64,000 bases of DNA from Pontixanthobacter sp. CEM42 (GTDB lineage Bacteria; Pseudomonadota; Alphaproteobacteria; Sphingomonadales; Sphingomonadaceae): contig NZ_JADQTN010000001.1 of NCBI RefSeq assembly GCF_017812015.1, forward strand, positions 1,838,501 to 1,902,500. Direction: 5' to 3'. The translations under genes and the position numbers were made by a program. The notes under the pieces were generated by a model. It saw only the letters and a program-made list of their open reading frames with translations, did no database searches and was not told the DNA's origin. Shown in pieces: positions 26,081 to 34,864 of this stretch; positions within the stretch are counted from its first letter, which is position 1, and each line of letters opens with the position of its first letter.

Positions 26081-26113
26081 AAGGCCCGTCAAATATGTGC
26101 AGGTCGGGCCCTT
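26081..26113. terminator. Weak hairpin between virB1 and the TPR-like gene
   Basis: GGCCCG (26083-26088) and CGGGCC (26105-26110) can pair across a 16-nt loop. It may end the TPR-like gene's minus-strand transcript (stop at 26158) before the virB promoter. There is no T-run, so termination is uncertain. Confidence 0.3.
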
Positions 26114-26157
26114 GGGTAAGTGACGGCTGAACGGAATCAACCGGTCTGAGTAAGCAA

Positions 26158-26529
26158 TTAGCGCGCCGCTACACGGCTAGGCCTGAGCAACGTCTGCTGG
26201 TCAAGCTGCGCCAAAGCACGGCGTGCAAGCCAGCGGGAATCGACCCATTCACCCGATGCTGTCTCTAAACGATCGCGAGTTTCGGAGCGCGCGGCTGCGC
26301 TGAGCAGCTTACGCGCCAGTGCGACCCGACCCTCTCTAGCATTTGCGATGCCCAAATTGATAAGCCGCGCAGGATCATTTTGATCGAGCGCTTCATTCGC
26401 TTCGATCCGCTCGATTGCTGCCGCGTTCTGTTCTGAGACGAGCTCGTCATAAGCAACATCTACCTTGTCATCATGTGCTGGCGCTGTTTGCAACAAAGCG
26501 AGTGCTGCAGCCGATGCGATAAAAGCCAT
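26158..26529 (-). CDS. Secreted TPR-like small protein
   Basis: A 123-aa protein with a signal peptide (hydrophobic to about residue 17). The mature helical chain includes NDPARLINLGIANAREGRVALARKLLSAAAR, which has the spacing of a tetratricopeptide repeat. Likely periplasmic. It is divergent from the lipoprotein and TonB receptor genes, and the intervening region has two Pho-box-like sites, so all three may share control. Function unknown. Confidence 0.7.
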   Translation of the reverse strand: MAFIASAAALALLQTAPAHDDKVDVAYDELVSEQNAAAIERIEANEALDQNDPARLINLGIANAREGRVALARKLLSAAARSETRDRLETASGEWVDSRWLARRALAQLDQQTLLRPSRVAAR

Positions 26530-26613
26530 GCGATCTCTCCCAAACTGTTAAAAACCATCAATCTGCCTAAGAGGCTGACCCAAGATTTCGCGAACTGCAA
26601 CAAAAATGAAACA

Positions 26614-26631
26614 TTGTCATTGTTTTGTAAT
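26614..26631. promoter_or_regulatory. Pho-box-like site 1
   Basis: TTGTCAT-TGTT-TTGTAAT: two 7-bp half sites with 4-bp spacing (11-bp period), matching the PhoB consensus CTGTCAT in 6/7 and 5/7 positions. It lies 85 bp before the start of the minus-strand TPR-like gene. Confidence 0.5.
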
Positions 26632-26734
26632 ATTGGGTTTCGGCCCAGTCATTGGAGCAAGCTTTTCAAACTGCCAATTGAACTTCCAACGATGCCAGAT
26701 CTGGGACCGGAAACGGAGCCGACGACGGTCACTT

Positions 26735-26752
26735 TTGTCATGTTTCTGACTT
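26735..26752 (+). promoter_or_regulatory. Pho-box-like site 2; content of the 346-bp gap 26530-26875
   Basis: TTGTCAT-GTTT-CTGACTT, 7-4-7 spacing, half sites 6/7 and 5/7 against CTGTCAT. Another half site, TTGTCAC, is at 26794-26800. The gap contains no gene and is clearly A/T-richer than the flanks, as expected for two divergent promoters. This site points at the lipoprotein/TonB-receptor operon. Confidence 0.5.
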
Positions 26753-26875
26753 AGTTCAGTTAGAGTCACAAAAGCGAAATCTTCGAACAAAAATTGTCAC
26801 GCAAGCGGCTTAGCTGGCGAGTCGCGACAACCACTCGCACCCATCTGTTTTTCGACTTTTTAGGGGGTCCGTTTC

Positions 26876-28465
26876 GTGACTAATTTGCATCGTTCTTTAA
26901 TCCTTGGTTGCAGCGCACTGGCTCTTGTCGGTTGTGGCGCAGAAGAAATCGCGTCTCCGGGTACCGGCGGCAATGTGATCATCAACAACCCGGCCCCGAC
27001 ACCTACCCCAACGCCAACCCCGACAGCGACAACAATGGCGACCGCCGCAACGGCATGCCCCTTTATTGCTGACCCGCAAGGCCTGACCAATCGCGGTGTG
27101 ATCACCGGCCCGACAGGCTCATATCTGCTGTGCCAACTGCCAGCACGTTTTAACCGCGACACACAGCTTCAATTCACCCCTGCAACCGCAGCGGTTCTCT
27201 ACTTGATCGATGGGCAAGTCGATATTGGTACTGATGGCGGCCCAGCGGCTGACGCGTCGGATGGCCTCAGCGACACTAACGTTACTCTGACAATTGATCC
27301 GGGTGTTACACTCGTGGGTCTCGATGCATCCTATTTGAACGTGAACCGCGGCAATGAAATTCAAGCGAACGGCACTGCGGCACGTCCGATTGTCTTCACC
27401 AGCCAACAAAATGTGCTAGGCCAGAACACAGACTCGTCTTCCGGCGATTGGGGCGGCCTGATCATGAACGGCCGAGCGCCGATCACCGATTGTTTGTCGA
27501 ACATTGCCACACCGGGTTCGGTCGATTGCGAACGTGAGACTGAAGGCACCACGACACCGCCGCGCTATGGCGGCAATGTACCCGGCGATAGCTCAGGCAG
27601 CGTGACTTTTGTCCAGCTACGCTATTCAGGCACGGTGCTCGCCAATGGTGACGAACTTCAGGCGCTCACAACCGGCGGGGTCGGCTCGGGCACGACTTTC
27701 GAAAACATCATGTCGTTCAACAGTGCGGATGACGGCGTCGAGTTCTTCGGCGGTGAAGTCAATATCAAGGGCCTTGTGGTCGTCGGCGCGGAAGACGATT
27801 CGATCGATACCGACACAGGTGTCAAAGCCAATCTGCAATATGTCGTCGCCGTACAGCGAGCCGACATTGGTGACACAATTATCGAAGCCGATTCCTCCAA
27901 CACGCTGGAAGAAAACACTCCCCGCCAAAACACGCAGATTTCAAACGCGACGTTCGTCCAACGCAAGAATGACGACCAGGTCGTTCGCATCCGCGGCCGC
28001 GCCGACTACGCCTTGCTCAACACGATCATCGTCGATGCTTCCAGCAATGGCACACCATGTTTGCGGGTCGACGAGGATGAGACGCTCAACCGTGCTGCGA
28101 GTGTAGCACTTGATGAAGCGGGTCCAGTCAACTTCCAATCATTGAATCTCGATTGCGCGACCGATTTCCGCAATGGCAGCGGCGGCACAACGGCGGCAGG
28201 CGTGGAAACACGTTTCAACGCTGGCGCCAACAATAATGCTGCCTTCACCAACACTCTGTCGATGACATACCTCAACGGTGCCAACGAAGATGCGCTGATG
28301 GCGTTTGATCCGACCGGCTTGTCGAGCTTCTTCGAAAACGCCGGTTTTGTCGGTGCCGCACGCGCGACCGACACGCGCTTTGAAGGGTGGACCTGCGATT
28401 CAGTCAGCATCACGTTCGGTAACAACACCGGGGCCTGCACTTCACTGCCTGTCTACACTTCGTAA
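26876..28465 (+). CDS. Outer-membrane-type lipoprotein, beta-helix-like, partner of TonB receptor
   Basis: 529 aa from GTG 26876 (AGGGGG ribosome site 12 bp upstream). The lipobox LVGC (about 18-21) predicts lipidation. A Pro-Thr linker (about 41-50) leads to a Gly/Asp/Asn-rich domain with repeated beta-strand turns such as GDWGGLIMNGRAP, SADDGVEFFGGEVNIKGLVVVGAEDDSID. Proteins of this type are often encoded before TonB receptors in Sphingomonadales and Bacteroidetes. A surface ligand-binding role with the receptor is inferred. It lies 111 bp before the receptor's preferred start. Confidence 0.8.
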   Translation: MTNLHRSLILGCSALALVGCGAEEIASPGTGGNVIINNPAPTPTPTPTPTATTMATAATACPFIADPQGLTNRGVITGPTGSYLLCQLPARFNRDTQLQFTPATAAVLYLIDGQVDIGTDGGPAADASDGLSDTNVTLTIDPGVTLVGLDASYLNVNRGNEIQANGTAARPIVFTSQQNVLGQNTDSSSGDWGGLIMNGRAPITDCLSNIATPGSVDCERETEGTTTPPRYGGNVPGDSSGSVTFVQLRYSGTVLANGDELQALTTGGVGSGTTFENIMSFNSADDGVEFFGGEVNIKGLVVVGAEDDSIDTDTGVKANLQYVVAVQRADIGDTIIEADSSNTLEENTPRQNTQISNATFVQRKNDDQVVRIRGRADYALLNTIIVDASSNGTPCLRVDEDETLNRAASVALDEAGPVNFQSLNLDCATDFRNGSGGTTAAGVETRFNAGANNNAAFTNTLSMTYLNGANEDALMAFDPTGLSSFFENAGFVGAARATDTRFEGWTCDSVSITFGNNTGACTSLPVYTS

Positions 28466-28576
28466 GCGGCGCTTTTCAGGGAGGGCGCGCTGTCAATGCA
28501 GCACGCCCTCCCTGCCTCATGCGGGCTATCGCGCTCGCTCCAAAATTGGACCTTTATCGATGAAGGGCTCTTCGAA

Positions 28577-31240
28577 ATGATCATTAGCAAGCAGTTGGCG
28601 GGGCTGCTCCTGCTCTCCACCGCGCTCACATTTCCCGGCGTCGCTTTTGCGCAAGACGCCGGAACATCCGAAACCGCGCAGGATCCGGACGAAACGCAAG
28701 ACTCTGAAGAGCAGTTCGACGGACCCGACATCTCTATTCCGGGCGGCGATATTATCGTTACCGGACGCCGCAATCGCGATGTAACGCGCTCATCAGCCCA
28801 AGTCGTCTCGGTTCTGTCTAGCGAAGAGATAGCGCGGACCGGCGAAGGCGATATTGCTGGCGCGCTCGGCCGCGTGACCGGCCTGTCGGTAGTCGGGAAC
28901 GGCAATGTTTACGTGCGCGGCCTGGGCGATCGGTACTCTCTGGCGCTACTCAACGGCTTGCCGCTGCCTTCGCCGCAACCGCTTAGCCGTGTCGTCCCGC
29001 TCGATATTTTCCCGACCAATGTGGTCGCATCGTCACTGGTCCAAAAGACCTATTCGGCAAACTTCCCAGGTGAATTTGGCGGTGGTGTCATCAACCTGAC
29101 CACTCGCGCGGTCCCTGACGAGAGCTTTCTCAAGATAAGTGCGGGCATCAGCGGGGATACCGAAACCACTTTCGGTAATGGCCTTGATTATTACGGGTCC
29201 GATTACGACTACTCCGGATTCGATGATGGTACGCGCGATGTTCCGCCTGCCCTTCAGGCATTCTTCGACAGCGGATTGCGGATCGCCGACCAAGCTGTGG
29301 ATCAGGGAGAAATCGTCAAGCAGCTTGGCAACCCCAATCTTGTTCTCGCGCAGAAGGTTGATGATGTCCGGCCAAACTTTTCAGGCGGTTTCACTGCTGG
29401 CACTGCATTCGATGTAGGCAGCGATGGCCGCTTTGGAATCATCGGTACGGCTTCGATCAGTAACAAGCTGCGGACCAAAGTCGTCACTTCGCAGAACCCT
29501 CGTACACTCGATCTGCAACTGGATCGGGACTCGCAGAACTTCATCACTGACAACCGCGTCCTGAGCAACGCAATGCTTGGTTTCGGTCTTGAGATCGGTG
29601 AGCATAAGTTCCGCTGGACCAATCTGTTTATCCGCGACACGCTCAAGCAGACCGGCCTCGGATTTGGTGAGCTGGTGATCGATGAAGACAGCCTGATCAC
29701 GCAGAACACAGGCTGGTATGAGCGCCAATTGCTCGACACACAATTGGTCGCAGAGCTCGAATTCGGAGATATCTCGGTCGACCTGCGCGGCGGCTATGCC
29801 CAGACGCAGCGCGAAGCGCCTTACGAATATGAATTCGTGTATGTCCGCACCAACCAAGCCAACCAAGACACAGGCGATATTTTCATCAATGTGCTCGACC
29901 GCCAGCGCGGCAGTGCCTCGGTGGCTTTTTCTGAACTGAAAGAAGACCTCTATTATGGCGGGTTGGATATCAGCTATCCCATTGCGGATTGGCTCAGCCT
30001 TACCGCCGGTTACGCCTACACCGACACCAGCCGGTTTTCCGAACGGCGCCAGTTTCTGATCGACGGTGACAATATCCCGCCCGGAGTAGGTGCATTACGG
30101 CCCGACCTGTTGCTCGGCGATGCAATTATCGACTTTTACGATATCGGTCTTTCAGAACCGACTCAAACCGATCCGGCTTTCCAAGCCGATCTGGAAATTC
30201 AGGCCGGTTACCTCAAAGCCAATATAACGCCGGTATTCGGCCTGAATTTCGATCTGGGTGTGCGCTATGAAGACGCTCAGCAAACTGTCCGCACAGTGCA
30301 GCGTTTTGACGTACCGTTCGTTTCTCTCGCCAATACGGCGTTGAACAATGATTACTTCCTGCCAGGAGCGACTGTCACTTGGGAAATAATCGATGATTTG
30401 CAGGCCCGCGCGAGTATCTCAAAAACAATCGCACGGCCGCAATTCCGTGAACTCATATTCCAACCTTACACCGACCCCGACAATCAGCGGCAATATATCG
30501 GCAACCCGGCACTAACCGATACCGAACTGCTCAACGCCGAAGCGCGGCTGGAATATTATTTCGGACGCGGCAATCGTATTTCAGTAGCCGGATTTTACAA
30601 AGATCTGGACAGTCCGATAGAGCCCTATGTCTCGATCGGTGCCGACACCAGTTTCACCACCCGCTTCGCCAACGCACCGGGCGCGACGCTCTATGGCGGT
30701 GAGATGGAATTTCAGATAACTAAAGGCCTGTATGATTGGGGCGGTTGGTTCGAAAATAAGCAAGTCGTCTTGGTCACGAACTACACTTACACGCAGTCGG
30801 AACTGAATGTTACCGCAAGTGACACAACGCGCATCTTCACGGCCGGCGTTGGCGCGTTGGAAAGCGATGCAGCGCTGTTCTTCAACGATGGCGATCCGCT
30901 TACCGGCCAATCGGACCATCTGGTCAATTTACAGCTAAGTCTTGAGGATGAGGAAATCCTCCAGCAGTTTACCATTCTCGCCAACTTCGCGAGCGAGCGG
31001 GTGACACGGCGCGGTACAGCGGGACTTCCGGATATCGTCGAAGACCCTGGCTTCAGCTTGGACTTTGTCGCACGGCAGGGCGTCGAGATATTCAAGATCC
31101 CACTTGAGATGAAATTCGAAGCCCGCAACATCTTTGGCCGGGGCAATTTTGAATTTCTTTCGAACGGCACAAACCGGATCGAGATCAACAGCTTCGACGT
31201 TGGCCAAAGCTTCAGCTTCTCGGTTTCGGCGGAGTTCTAA
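28577..31240 (+). CDS. TonB-dependent outer-membrane receptor
   Basis: 887 aa from ATG 28577 (MIISKQLAGLLLLSTALTF signal peptide ending AFAQ). A TonB-box-like GGDIIVTGRR follows an acidic stretch, then a plug domain with VYVRGLGDRYSLALLNGLPLP and GEFGGGVINLTTR, and a 22-strand barrel ending in Phe (VSAEF). The substrate is not readable; the Pho-box-like sites and the PhoB-like regulator downstream suggest uptake of a phosphorus compound. An upstream ATG at 28496 would put 27 residues before the signal peptide and is unlikely. Confidence 0.92.
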   Translation: MIISKQLAGLLLLSTALTFPGVAFAQDAGTSETAQDPDETQDSEEQFDGPDISIPGGDIIVTGRRNRDVTRSSAQVVSVLSSEEIARTGEGDIAGALGRVTGLSVVGNGNVYVRGLGDRYSLALLNGLPLPSPQPLSRVVPLDIFPTNVVASSLVQKTYSANFPGEFGGGVINLTTRAVPDESFLKISAGISGDTETTFGNGLDYYGSDYDYSGFDDGTRDVPPALQAFFDSGLRIADQAVDQGEIVKQLGNPNLVLAQKVDDVRPNFSGGFTAGTAFDVGSDGRFGIIGTASISNKLRTKVVTSQNPRTLDLQLDRDSQNFITDNRVLSNAMLGFGLEIGEHKFRWTNLFIRDTLKQTGLGFGELVIDEDSLITQNTGWYERQLLDTQLVAELEFGDISVDLRGGYAQTQREAPYEYEFVYVRTNQANQDTGDIFINVLDRQRGSASVAFSELKEDLYYGGLDISYPIADWLSLTAGYAYTDTSRFSERRQFLIDGDNIPPGVGALRPDLLLGDAIIDFYDIGLSEPTQTDPAFQADLEIQAGYLKANITPVFGLNFDLGVRYEDAQQTVRTVQRFDVPFVSLANTALNNDYFLPGATVTWEIIDDLQARASISKTIARPQFRELIFQPYTDPDNQRQYIGNPALTDTELLNAEARLEYYFGRGNRISVAGFYKDLDSPIEPYVSIGADTSFTTRFANAPGATLYGGEMEFQITKGLYDWGGWFENKQVVLVTNYTYTQSELNVTASDTTRIFTAGVGALESDAALFFNDGDPLTGQSDHLVNLQLSLEDEEILQQFTILANFASERVTRRGTAGLPDIVEDPGFSLDFVARQGVEIFKIPLEMKFEARNIFGRGNFEFLSNGTNRIEINSFDVGQSFSFSVSAEF

Positions 31241-31291
31241 ATCATCGCCGTTGTGCAGCGCCCGCTTGCAACAAGGCGAGCCAGCGCCAAT

Positions 31292-31960
31292 CTAGCTGTC
31301 GAATACATATCCCATGGTTCGCACGGTCCGTAGCGGGTTTCCTGCCCCTGCCGCTTTCAGCGCACGCCGCAAGCGGCCGATCCAGACATCGACTGTGCGT
31401 TCATCTATTGGCGGTTCCTGTTTCCCCAAGCCCGCAATCAGATCATTGCGGGACAGCAGTTGGTCAGGGTTTTCAGCAAAGAAGCGCAGCAAGCGAAATT
31501 CATTGGGTCGGAGGTCGATAGGCTTGTCCTGCCAAGTGGCTTTCAATGCGGCCATATCAATTGATAGATCGCCCAGATCATAACGCGATGTGCGGTGCCG
31601 CTTGGTCTGCGACATCAACGCCAGCACGCGATCCAAAATCATAGTCCTATCAAGCGGCCCGACAATGTAATCGTCCGCGCCGGCGCTCAGCGAACGGCGG
31701 CGATCTTCAATATCATCGCGCTCCAGGACCATAGTGACATGTGCTTCGCGAATGCGCGAATCTGCGCGCAATCGGCGGCACATTTCCAGTCCCGAAAGAT
31801 CGTCCATTACCCAATCGACGAAGACCCAAGCACGCCCTTCCACAAGCCGCGTGGGACCGTCTGATCCCAACCGCGAAAAATCAAACCGGGCAGAGCCGTG
31901 CTCGAAACTGTCAAGCATTTCGCCCTGGTCCGATGTCAAAAATATATTGATCGTGTCCAT
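31292..31960 (-). CDS. PhoB/OmpR-type response regulator with atypical receiver
   Basis: 222 aa: receiver (about 1-118) and winged-helix DNA-binding domain (about 127-220, with LRPNEFRLLRFFAENPDQLLSRNDLIAGL and TVDVWIGRLRRAL as in PhoB). The phospho-acceptor Asp in VFVDWVMDD is present, but the usual invariant Lys of the DDY-x-x-K-P motif is replaced (GADDYIVGPLD), and the N-terminal acidic pair is reduced to one Asp. It may signal without normal phosphorylation. No histidine kinase is adjacent. It converges with the TonB receptor gene. Confidence 0.85.
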   Translation of the reverse strand: MDTINIFLTSDQGEMLDSFEHGSARFDFSRLGSDGPTRLVEGRAWVFVDWVMDDLSGLEMCRRLRADSRIREAHVTMVLERDDIEDRRRSLSAGADDYIVGPLDRTMILDRVLALMSQTKRHRTSRYDLGDLSIDMAALKATWQDKPIDLRPNEFRLLRFFAENPDQLLSRNDLIAGLGKQEPPIDERTVDVWIGRLRRALKAAGAGNPLRTVRTMGYVFDS

Positions 31961-31966
31961 CGCGGC

Positions 31967-31993
31967 AATTCCACCCTGTTTGCAGGTGGAATT
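31967..31993 (-). promoter_or_regulatory. Perfect 9-bp inverted repeat in the leader of the response regulator
   Basis: AATTCCACC (31967-31975) and GGTGGAATT (31985-31993) flank a 9-bp spacer, 6 bp before the regulator's start codon at 31960. In RNA this would form a hairpin that can cover the ribosome site; in DNA it could be an operator. Its nearness to the start makes translational control possible. Confidence 0.5.
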
Positions 31994-32004
31994 AACGCCG
32001 TGAT

Positions 32005-32022
32005 ATGACCGGTTAGTGACAA
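32005..32022 (-). promoter_or_regulatory. Pho-box-like site 3, upstream of the response regulator
   Basis: Minus strand TTGTCAC-TAAC-CGGTCAT: 7-4-7 layout, half sites 5/7 and 6/7 against CTGTCAT. It lies 45 bp before the regulator's start, suggesting autoregulation or control by the housekeeping PhoB. Confidence 0.5.
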
Positions 32023-32043
32023 ATCAGGTGGTCTAGCAGGACT

Positions 32044-32571
32044 TCAATCAATCAAACCGAATCGGGCGAAGCTGCCTTCCATCCAACCAAGCGGATCAAG
32101 CCCGTCATCGTCCCGGCTGCGCACATCATAGACATTGCCCACGAACATCTCGTGCGTCCCATGGATCAGAGTGGTGCGGACTTCACAGAACAGATTGGCC
32201 ATCGCTGCGGGTAGATACGGGATAGAGTCCGCATATTCCCATTCGGTCATGCTGAAGCGCTGATTGCGCTTGGCGAAGTTCGAAAACGGCTCGACCAATG
32301 CAGTTTGATCGGTGCCGAGCAAATTTATGCAAAACCTGCCCTGTCCTTCAATCGCTGCGTGACATCGGGACTCGCGATTGACGGCAATCAGCATCGATGG
32401 CGGATCCATCGAGACGGGAATAACCGCCGACGCAGCCATTCCCGCTGGCTCGTTCAATTCGTTGTCATGTGTCGCGACTATGGAGACCGGCCCGGGCAAA
32501 CGCCGCATGGCCTGCCGCAATTGCGCGGCCAGCTTCGCTTGGACATCGCCAGTTTGATCCGCTTTTTCCAT
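32044..32571 (-). CDS. Flavin reductase family protein
   Basis: A 175-aa FMN-binding split-barrel protein: LRQAMRRLPGPVSIVATHD, then AGMAASAVIPVSMDPPSMLIAVN, the family's flavin-binding segment, and GRFCINLL. Such proteins supply reduced flavin to partner monooxygenases. It is divergent from the ribB-type gene, with TCACATT motifs between, which suggests coordinated flavin-related control. Confidence 0.88.
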   Translation of the reverse strand: MEKADQTGDVQAKLAAQLRQAMRRLPGPVSIVATHDNELNEPAGMAASAVIPVSMDPPSMLIAVNRESRCHAAIEGQGRFCINLLGTDQTALVEPFSNFAKRNQRFSMTEWEYADSIPYLPAAMANLFCEVRTTLIHGTHEMFVGNVYDVRSRDDDGLDPLGWMEGSFARFGLID

Positions 32572-32587
32572 CCGCGTCGCGTTACCT

Positions 32588-32736
32588 TATGTGATCAGGG
32601 CTTGCTTCATTTGCGAGCACTAGATCACATTCATGGCGTCTGCAAACAATAATTGGGCGCCCCAGACAGCACTTTCATAGCAAAATCTGCCCAAAATTCA
32701 CATTTCAATGTGATCGCACTGTTGCGTTATCACATT
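32588..32736. promoter_or_regulatory. Cluster of TCACATT operators between flavin reductase and ribB
   Basis: Five half sites occur in 150 bp: TATGTGA (32588-32594, one change), TCACATT (32625-32631), the palindrome TCACATT-TC-AATGTGA (32698-32713), and TCACATT (32730-32736). The palindrome is perfect. The last copy lies 20 bp before the ribB ATG. They look like binding sites for one regulator serving both genes; the HTH domain fused to RibB is the obvious candidate, by inference. Confidence 0.55.
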
Positions 32737-32755
32737 CACATGCTAATCCGTGCAC

Positions 32756-34036
32756 ATGACAGACCAAACGACACAATCCGTACAGCAGAAGATTCGTGCA
32801 GTCGTGGACTCGGGCAAGATGTCCCGCGCAGGCATCGCTCGCGCTGCTGGCCTCCACGCCAATTCATTGCGCGATTGCACAGAGGAAAGCTGGAACCCTA
32901 CTGCCGATACGCTGAGCAAGCTCGCGACATTTCTGGAAGCCAATGATGACCGCCCCGTTCTCGCCAGTATCGAGGAGATTATTGACGAAGCGCGCAACGG
33001 GCGGATGTTCATTTTGGTCGATGACGAGGATCGCGAGAATGAAGGCGATCTTGTTATCCCGGCTCAGATGGCGACGCCTGCCGCAATCAACTTCATGGCC
33101 ACACATGGCAAAGGCCTGATCTGCCTTTCACTAGATCGCAAGCGCGTTGAACATCTCGGCCTCGAACCGATGACGCGCAACAATCAGGAATCGATGCAGA
33201 CGGCCTTTACCGTATCGATCGAGGCCAAAGAAGGTGTCACCACTGGCATCTCCGCCGCTGACCGCGCGCGCACTGTTTCGGTCGCAATCGACGCAGGCAA
33301 AGGGCCTGACGATATTGTAGCACCGGGTCACGTATTCCCTCTGGTTGCCCGCGATGGCGGCGTGCTGGTCCGCGCTGGCCATACAGAAGCGGCAGTCGAT
33401 ATTTCCCGCCTCGCCGGCCTCAATCCTTCGGGCGTGATCTGTGAGATTATGAATGAAGATGGCACCATGTCGCGGCTTGATGATCTGGTGACTTTCGCTC
33501 GCAAGCATAATCTCAAAATGGGTACCATCCGCGATCTGATCGCATACCGCCTGCGCAACGATCACTTGGTCGAGCAAGTCAGCGAGAGCCAACTCAAGTC
33601 GGACTATGGCGGCGATTGGCGCGCGATGACCTATCGCAGCAAGGTGTCCGGCGCGACGCATGTGGTGCTGCAGAAGGGCAATGTCTCACCAGATCAGCCC
33701 ACGCTGGTCCGGATGCATGCAATCTCGATCTTCGATGATGTGCTCGGCCAGTCCGGCCCGAAGAAACGCCAGCTTCAACGGTCAATGGCGGCTATCGGCG
33801 AGAAGGGTTCGGGAATGATTGTTCTGATTATGCCCGACCGGCCAGAAAAGCTGCAGGCAGAGATCGGTCGCCACCCGCCGGGTGAAGGCGAGCTACGCGA
33901 TTACGGTATTGGTGCGCAGATTCTGGTCGATCGCGGAGTCACCGAAATGGTATTGCTATCGGATAGCGAGCGGACGGTTGTTGGGCTTGAGGGTTACGGC
34001 CTTAGTGTGGTCGGGCGGGAAACGATTCCCTCCTGA
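32756..34036 (+). CDS. ribB: HTH - RibB (DHBP synthase) - degenerate RibA-like fusion protein
   Basis: A 426-aa protein from ATG 32756. Residues about 8-60 form an XRE-like helix-turn-helix (MSRAGIARAAGLHANSLRDC, PTADTLSKLATFLE). Residues about 68-270 are 3,4-dihydroxy-2-butanone-4-phosphate synthase, with the acidic loop VDDEDRENEGD, HGKGLICL and GHTEAAVDISRLAGL, so the riboflavin-pathway step from ribulose 5-phosphate should work. The C-terminal part aligns in position with GTP cyclohydrolase II, but the region with HAISIFDDVLGQSG has none of the zinc-binding Cys residues, so RibA activity is unlikely. The HTH fusion suggests self-regulation. I did not find an FMN riboswitch upstream. Confidence 0.88.
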   Translation: MTDQTTQSVQQKIRAVVDSGKMSRAGIARAAGLHANSLRDCTEESWNPTADTLSKLATFLEANDDRPVLASIEEIIDEARNGRMFILVDDEDRENEGDLVIPAQMATPAAINFMATHGKGLICLSLDRKRVEHLGLEPMTRNNQESMQTAFTVSIEAKEGVTTGISAADRARTVSVAIDAGKGPDDIVAPGHVFPLVARDGGVLVRAGHTEAAVDISRLAGLNPSGVICEIMNEDGTMSRLDDLVTFARKHNLKMGTIRDLIAYRLRNDHLVEQVSESQLKSDYGGDWRAMTYRSKVSGATHVVLQKGNVSPDQPTLVRMHAISIFDDVLGQSGPKKRQLQRSMAAIGEKGSGMIVLIMPDRPEKLQAEIGRHPPGEGELRDYGIGAQILVDRGVTEMVLLSDSERTVVGLEGYGLSVVGRETIPS

Positions 34037-34066
34037 TTGCCCCAAGCTAATCGGGCCACGCTAACT

Positions 34067-34855
34067 CTAGCCAGCAAGCACTTCACGCAACGTCTTGTCG
34101 CTGCCCCACACCTTATTGGTGTTGGTAAGGTGAAGCAGCCAATGCTTCTCCGCCGCATCGACATCACCAGCCTCGATCAGATCGATCAGCTTGCTGATTG
34201 ACTTCACGCCTTTTTCACGGCCGCGTTTCCGGTCCGTTTCTTCTGACGCCGTGGTCACAAAGCGCTTCTGATATTGCGCAATAACATCTTCCAATACGCG
34301 CGTCAGAAAGTGCAATGTCGCATTGCCGCCAACCTCCATCAACACGCTGTGGAATCGCGCGGACGCCATCATATAGTCGCGCTCTTGGTCGCTTTCGTAA
34401 AAGCCAGCCAGTCGGCCCGCTTCTTCCCGAAGGCGTTTCACCGCAGCAGCAGTCGGCTTCTTCGCCAGCTTGCGAACAACATGCGGTTCCAATGCAAGCC
34501 GTGCCTCGTAAATATCGCTGACTTTCACTCCGCTCGCTTGCAGATAGTAGCTGGCATAGCGCGAAACGCTCTCGACCTTGGGCAAGCTGACAATAGCGCC
34601 CGAGCGTGATCCACGCTTCACCGTAATCAGGCGTTCGGTTTCGAGTATCCGAAACGCTTCGCGCAGGCTCGGCCGCGAAATGCCAAACTGTTCGATCAAT
34701 TGCCCTTCAGGCGGCAAAGTGTCGCCTTCGGACAGTTCACCCTGAATAATCCGGAGCCGGATCGAATTGGCGACCAGCTCAGCAGTCTTGGGCACGCGGA
34801 AGGTCCCGCCCTCAGCGGTGCCTTCCTGCGCTTCAGTCTGCCCCAGCTCGTTCAT
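34067..34855 (-). CDS. FadR-type GntR family transcriptional regulator
   Basis: A 262-aa regulator with a winged HTH (about 28-90: LIEQFGISRPSLREAFRILETERLITVKRGSRSG) and an all-helical FCD ligand-binding domain. It is 9 bp after the acyl-CoA dehydrogenase gene on the same strand, so it is probably cotranscribed and senses an acyl-CoA or related acid. Two 18-bp palindromes in the promoters of this locus (36071 and 41750) are its likely operators. Confidence 0.88.
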   Translation of the reverse strand: MNELGQTEAQEGTAEGGTFRVPKTAELVANSIRLRIIQGELSEGDTLPPEGQLIEQFGISRPSLREAFRILETERLITVKRGSRSGAIVSLPKVESVSRYASYYLQASGVKVSDIYEARLALEPHVVRKLAKKPTAAAVKRLREEAGRLAGFYESDQERDYMMASARFHSVLMEVGGNATLHFLTRVLEDVIAQYQKRFVTTASEETDRKRGREKGVKSISKLIDLIEAGDVDAAEKHWLLHLTNTNKVWGSDKTLREVLAG

Positions 34856-34864
34856 CTGTACGCC

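Noticed and set aside
32572-32755. FMN riboswitch upstream of the ribB fusion
   Set aside because: The conserved RFN element segments were not seen; instead there are repeated TCACATT motifs.
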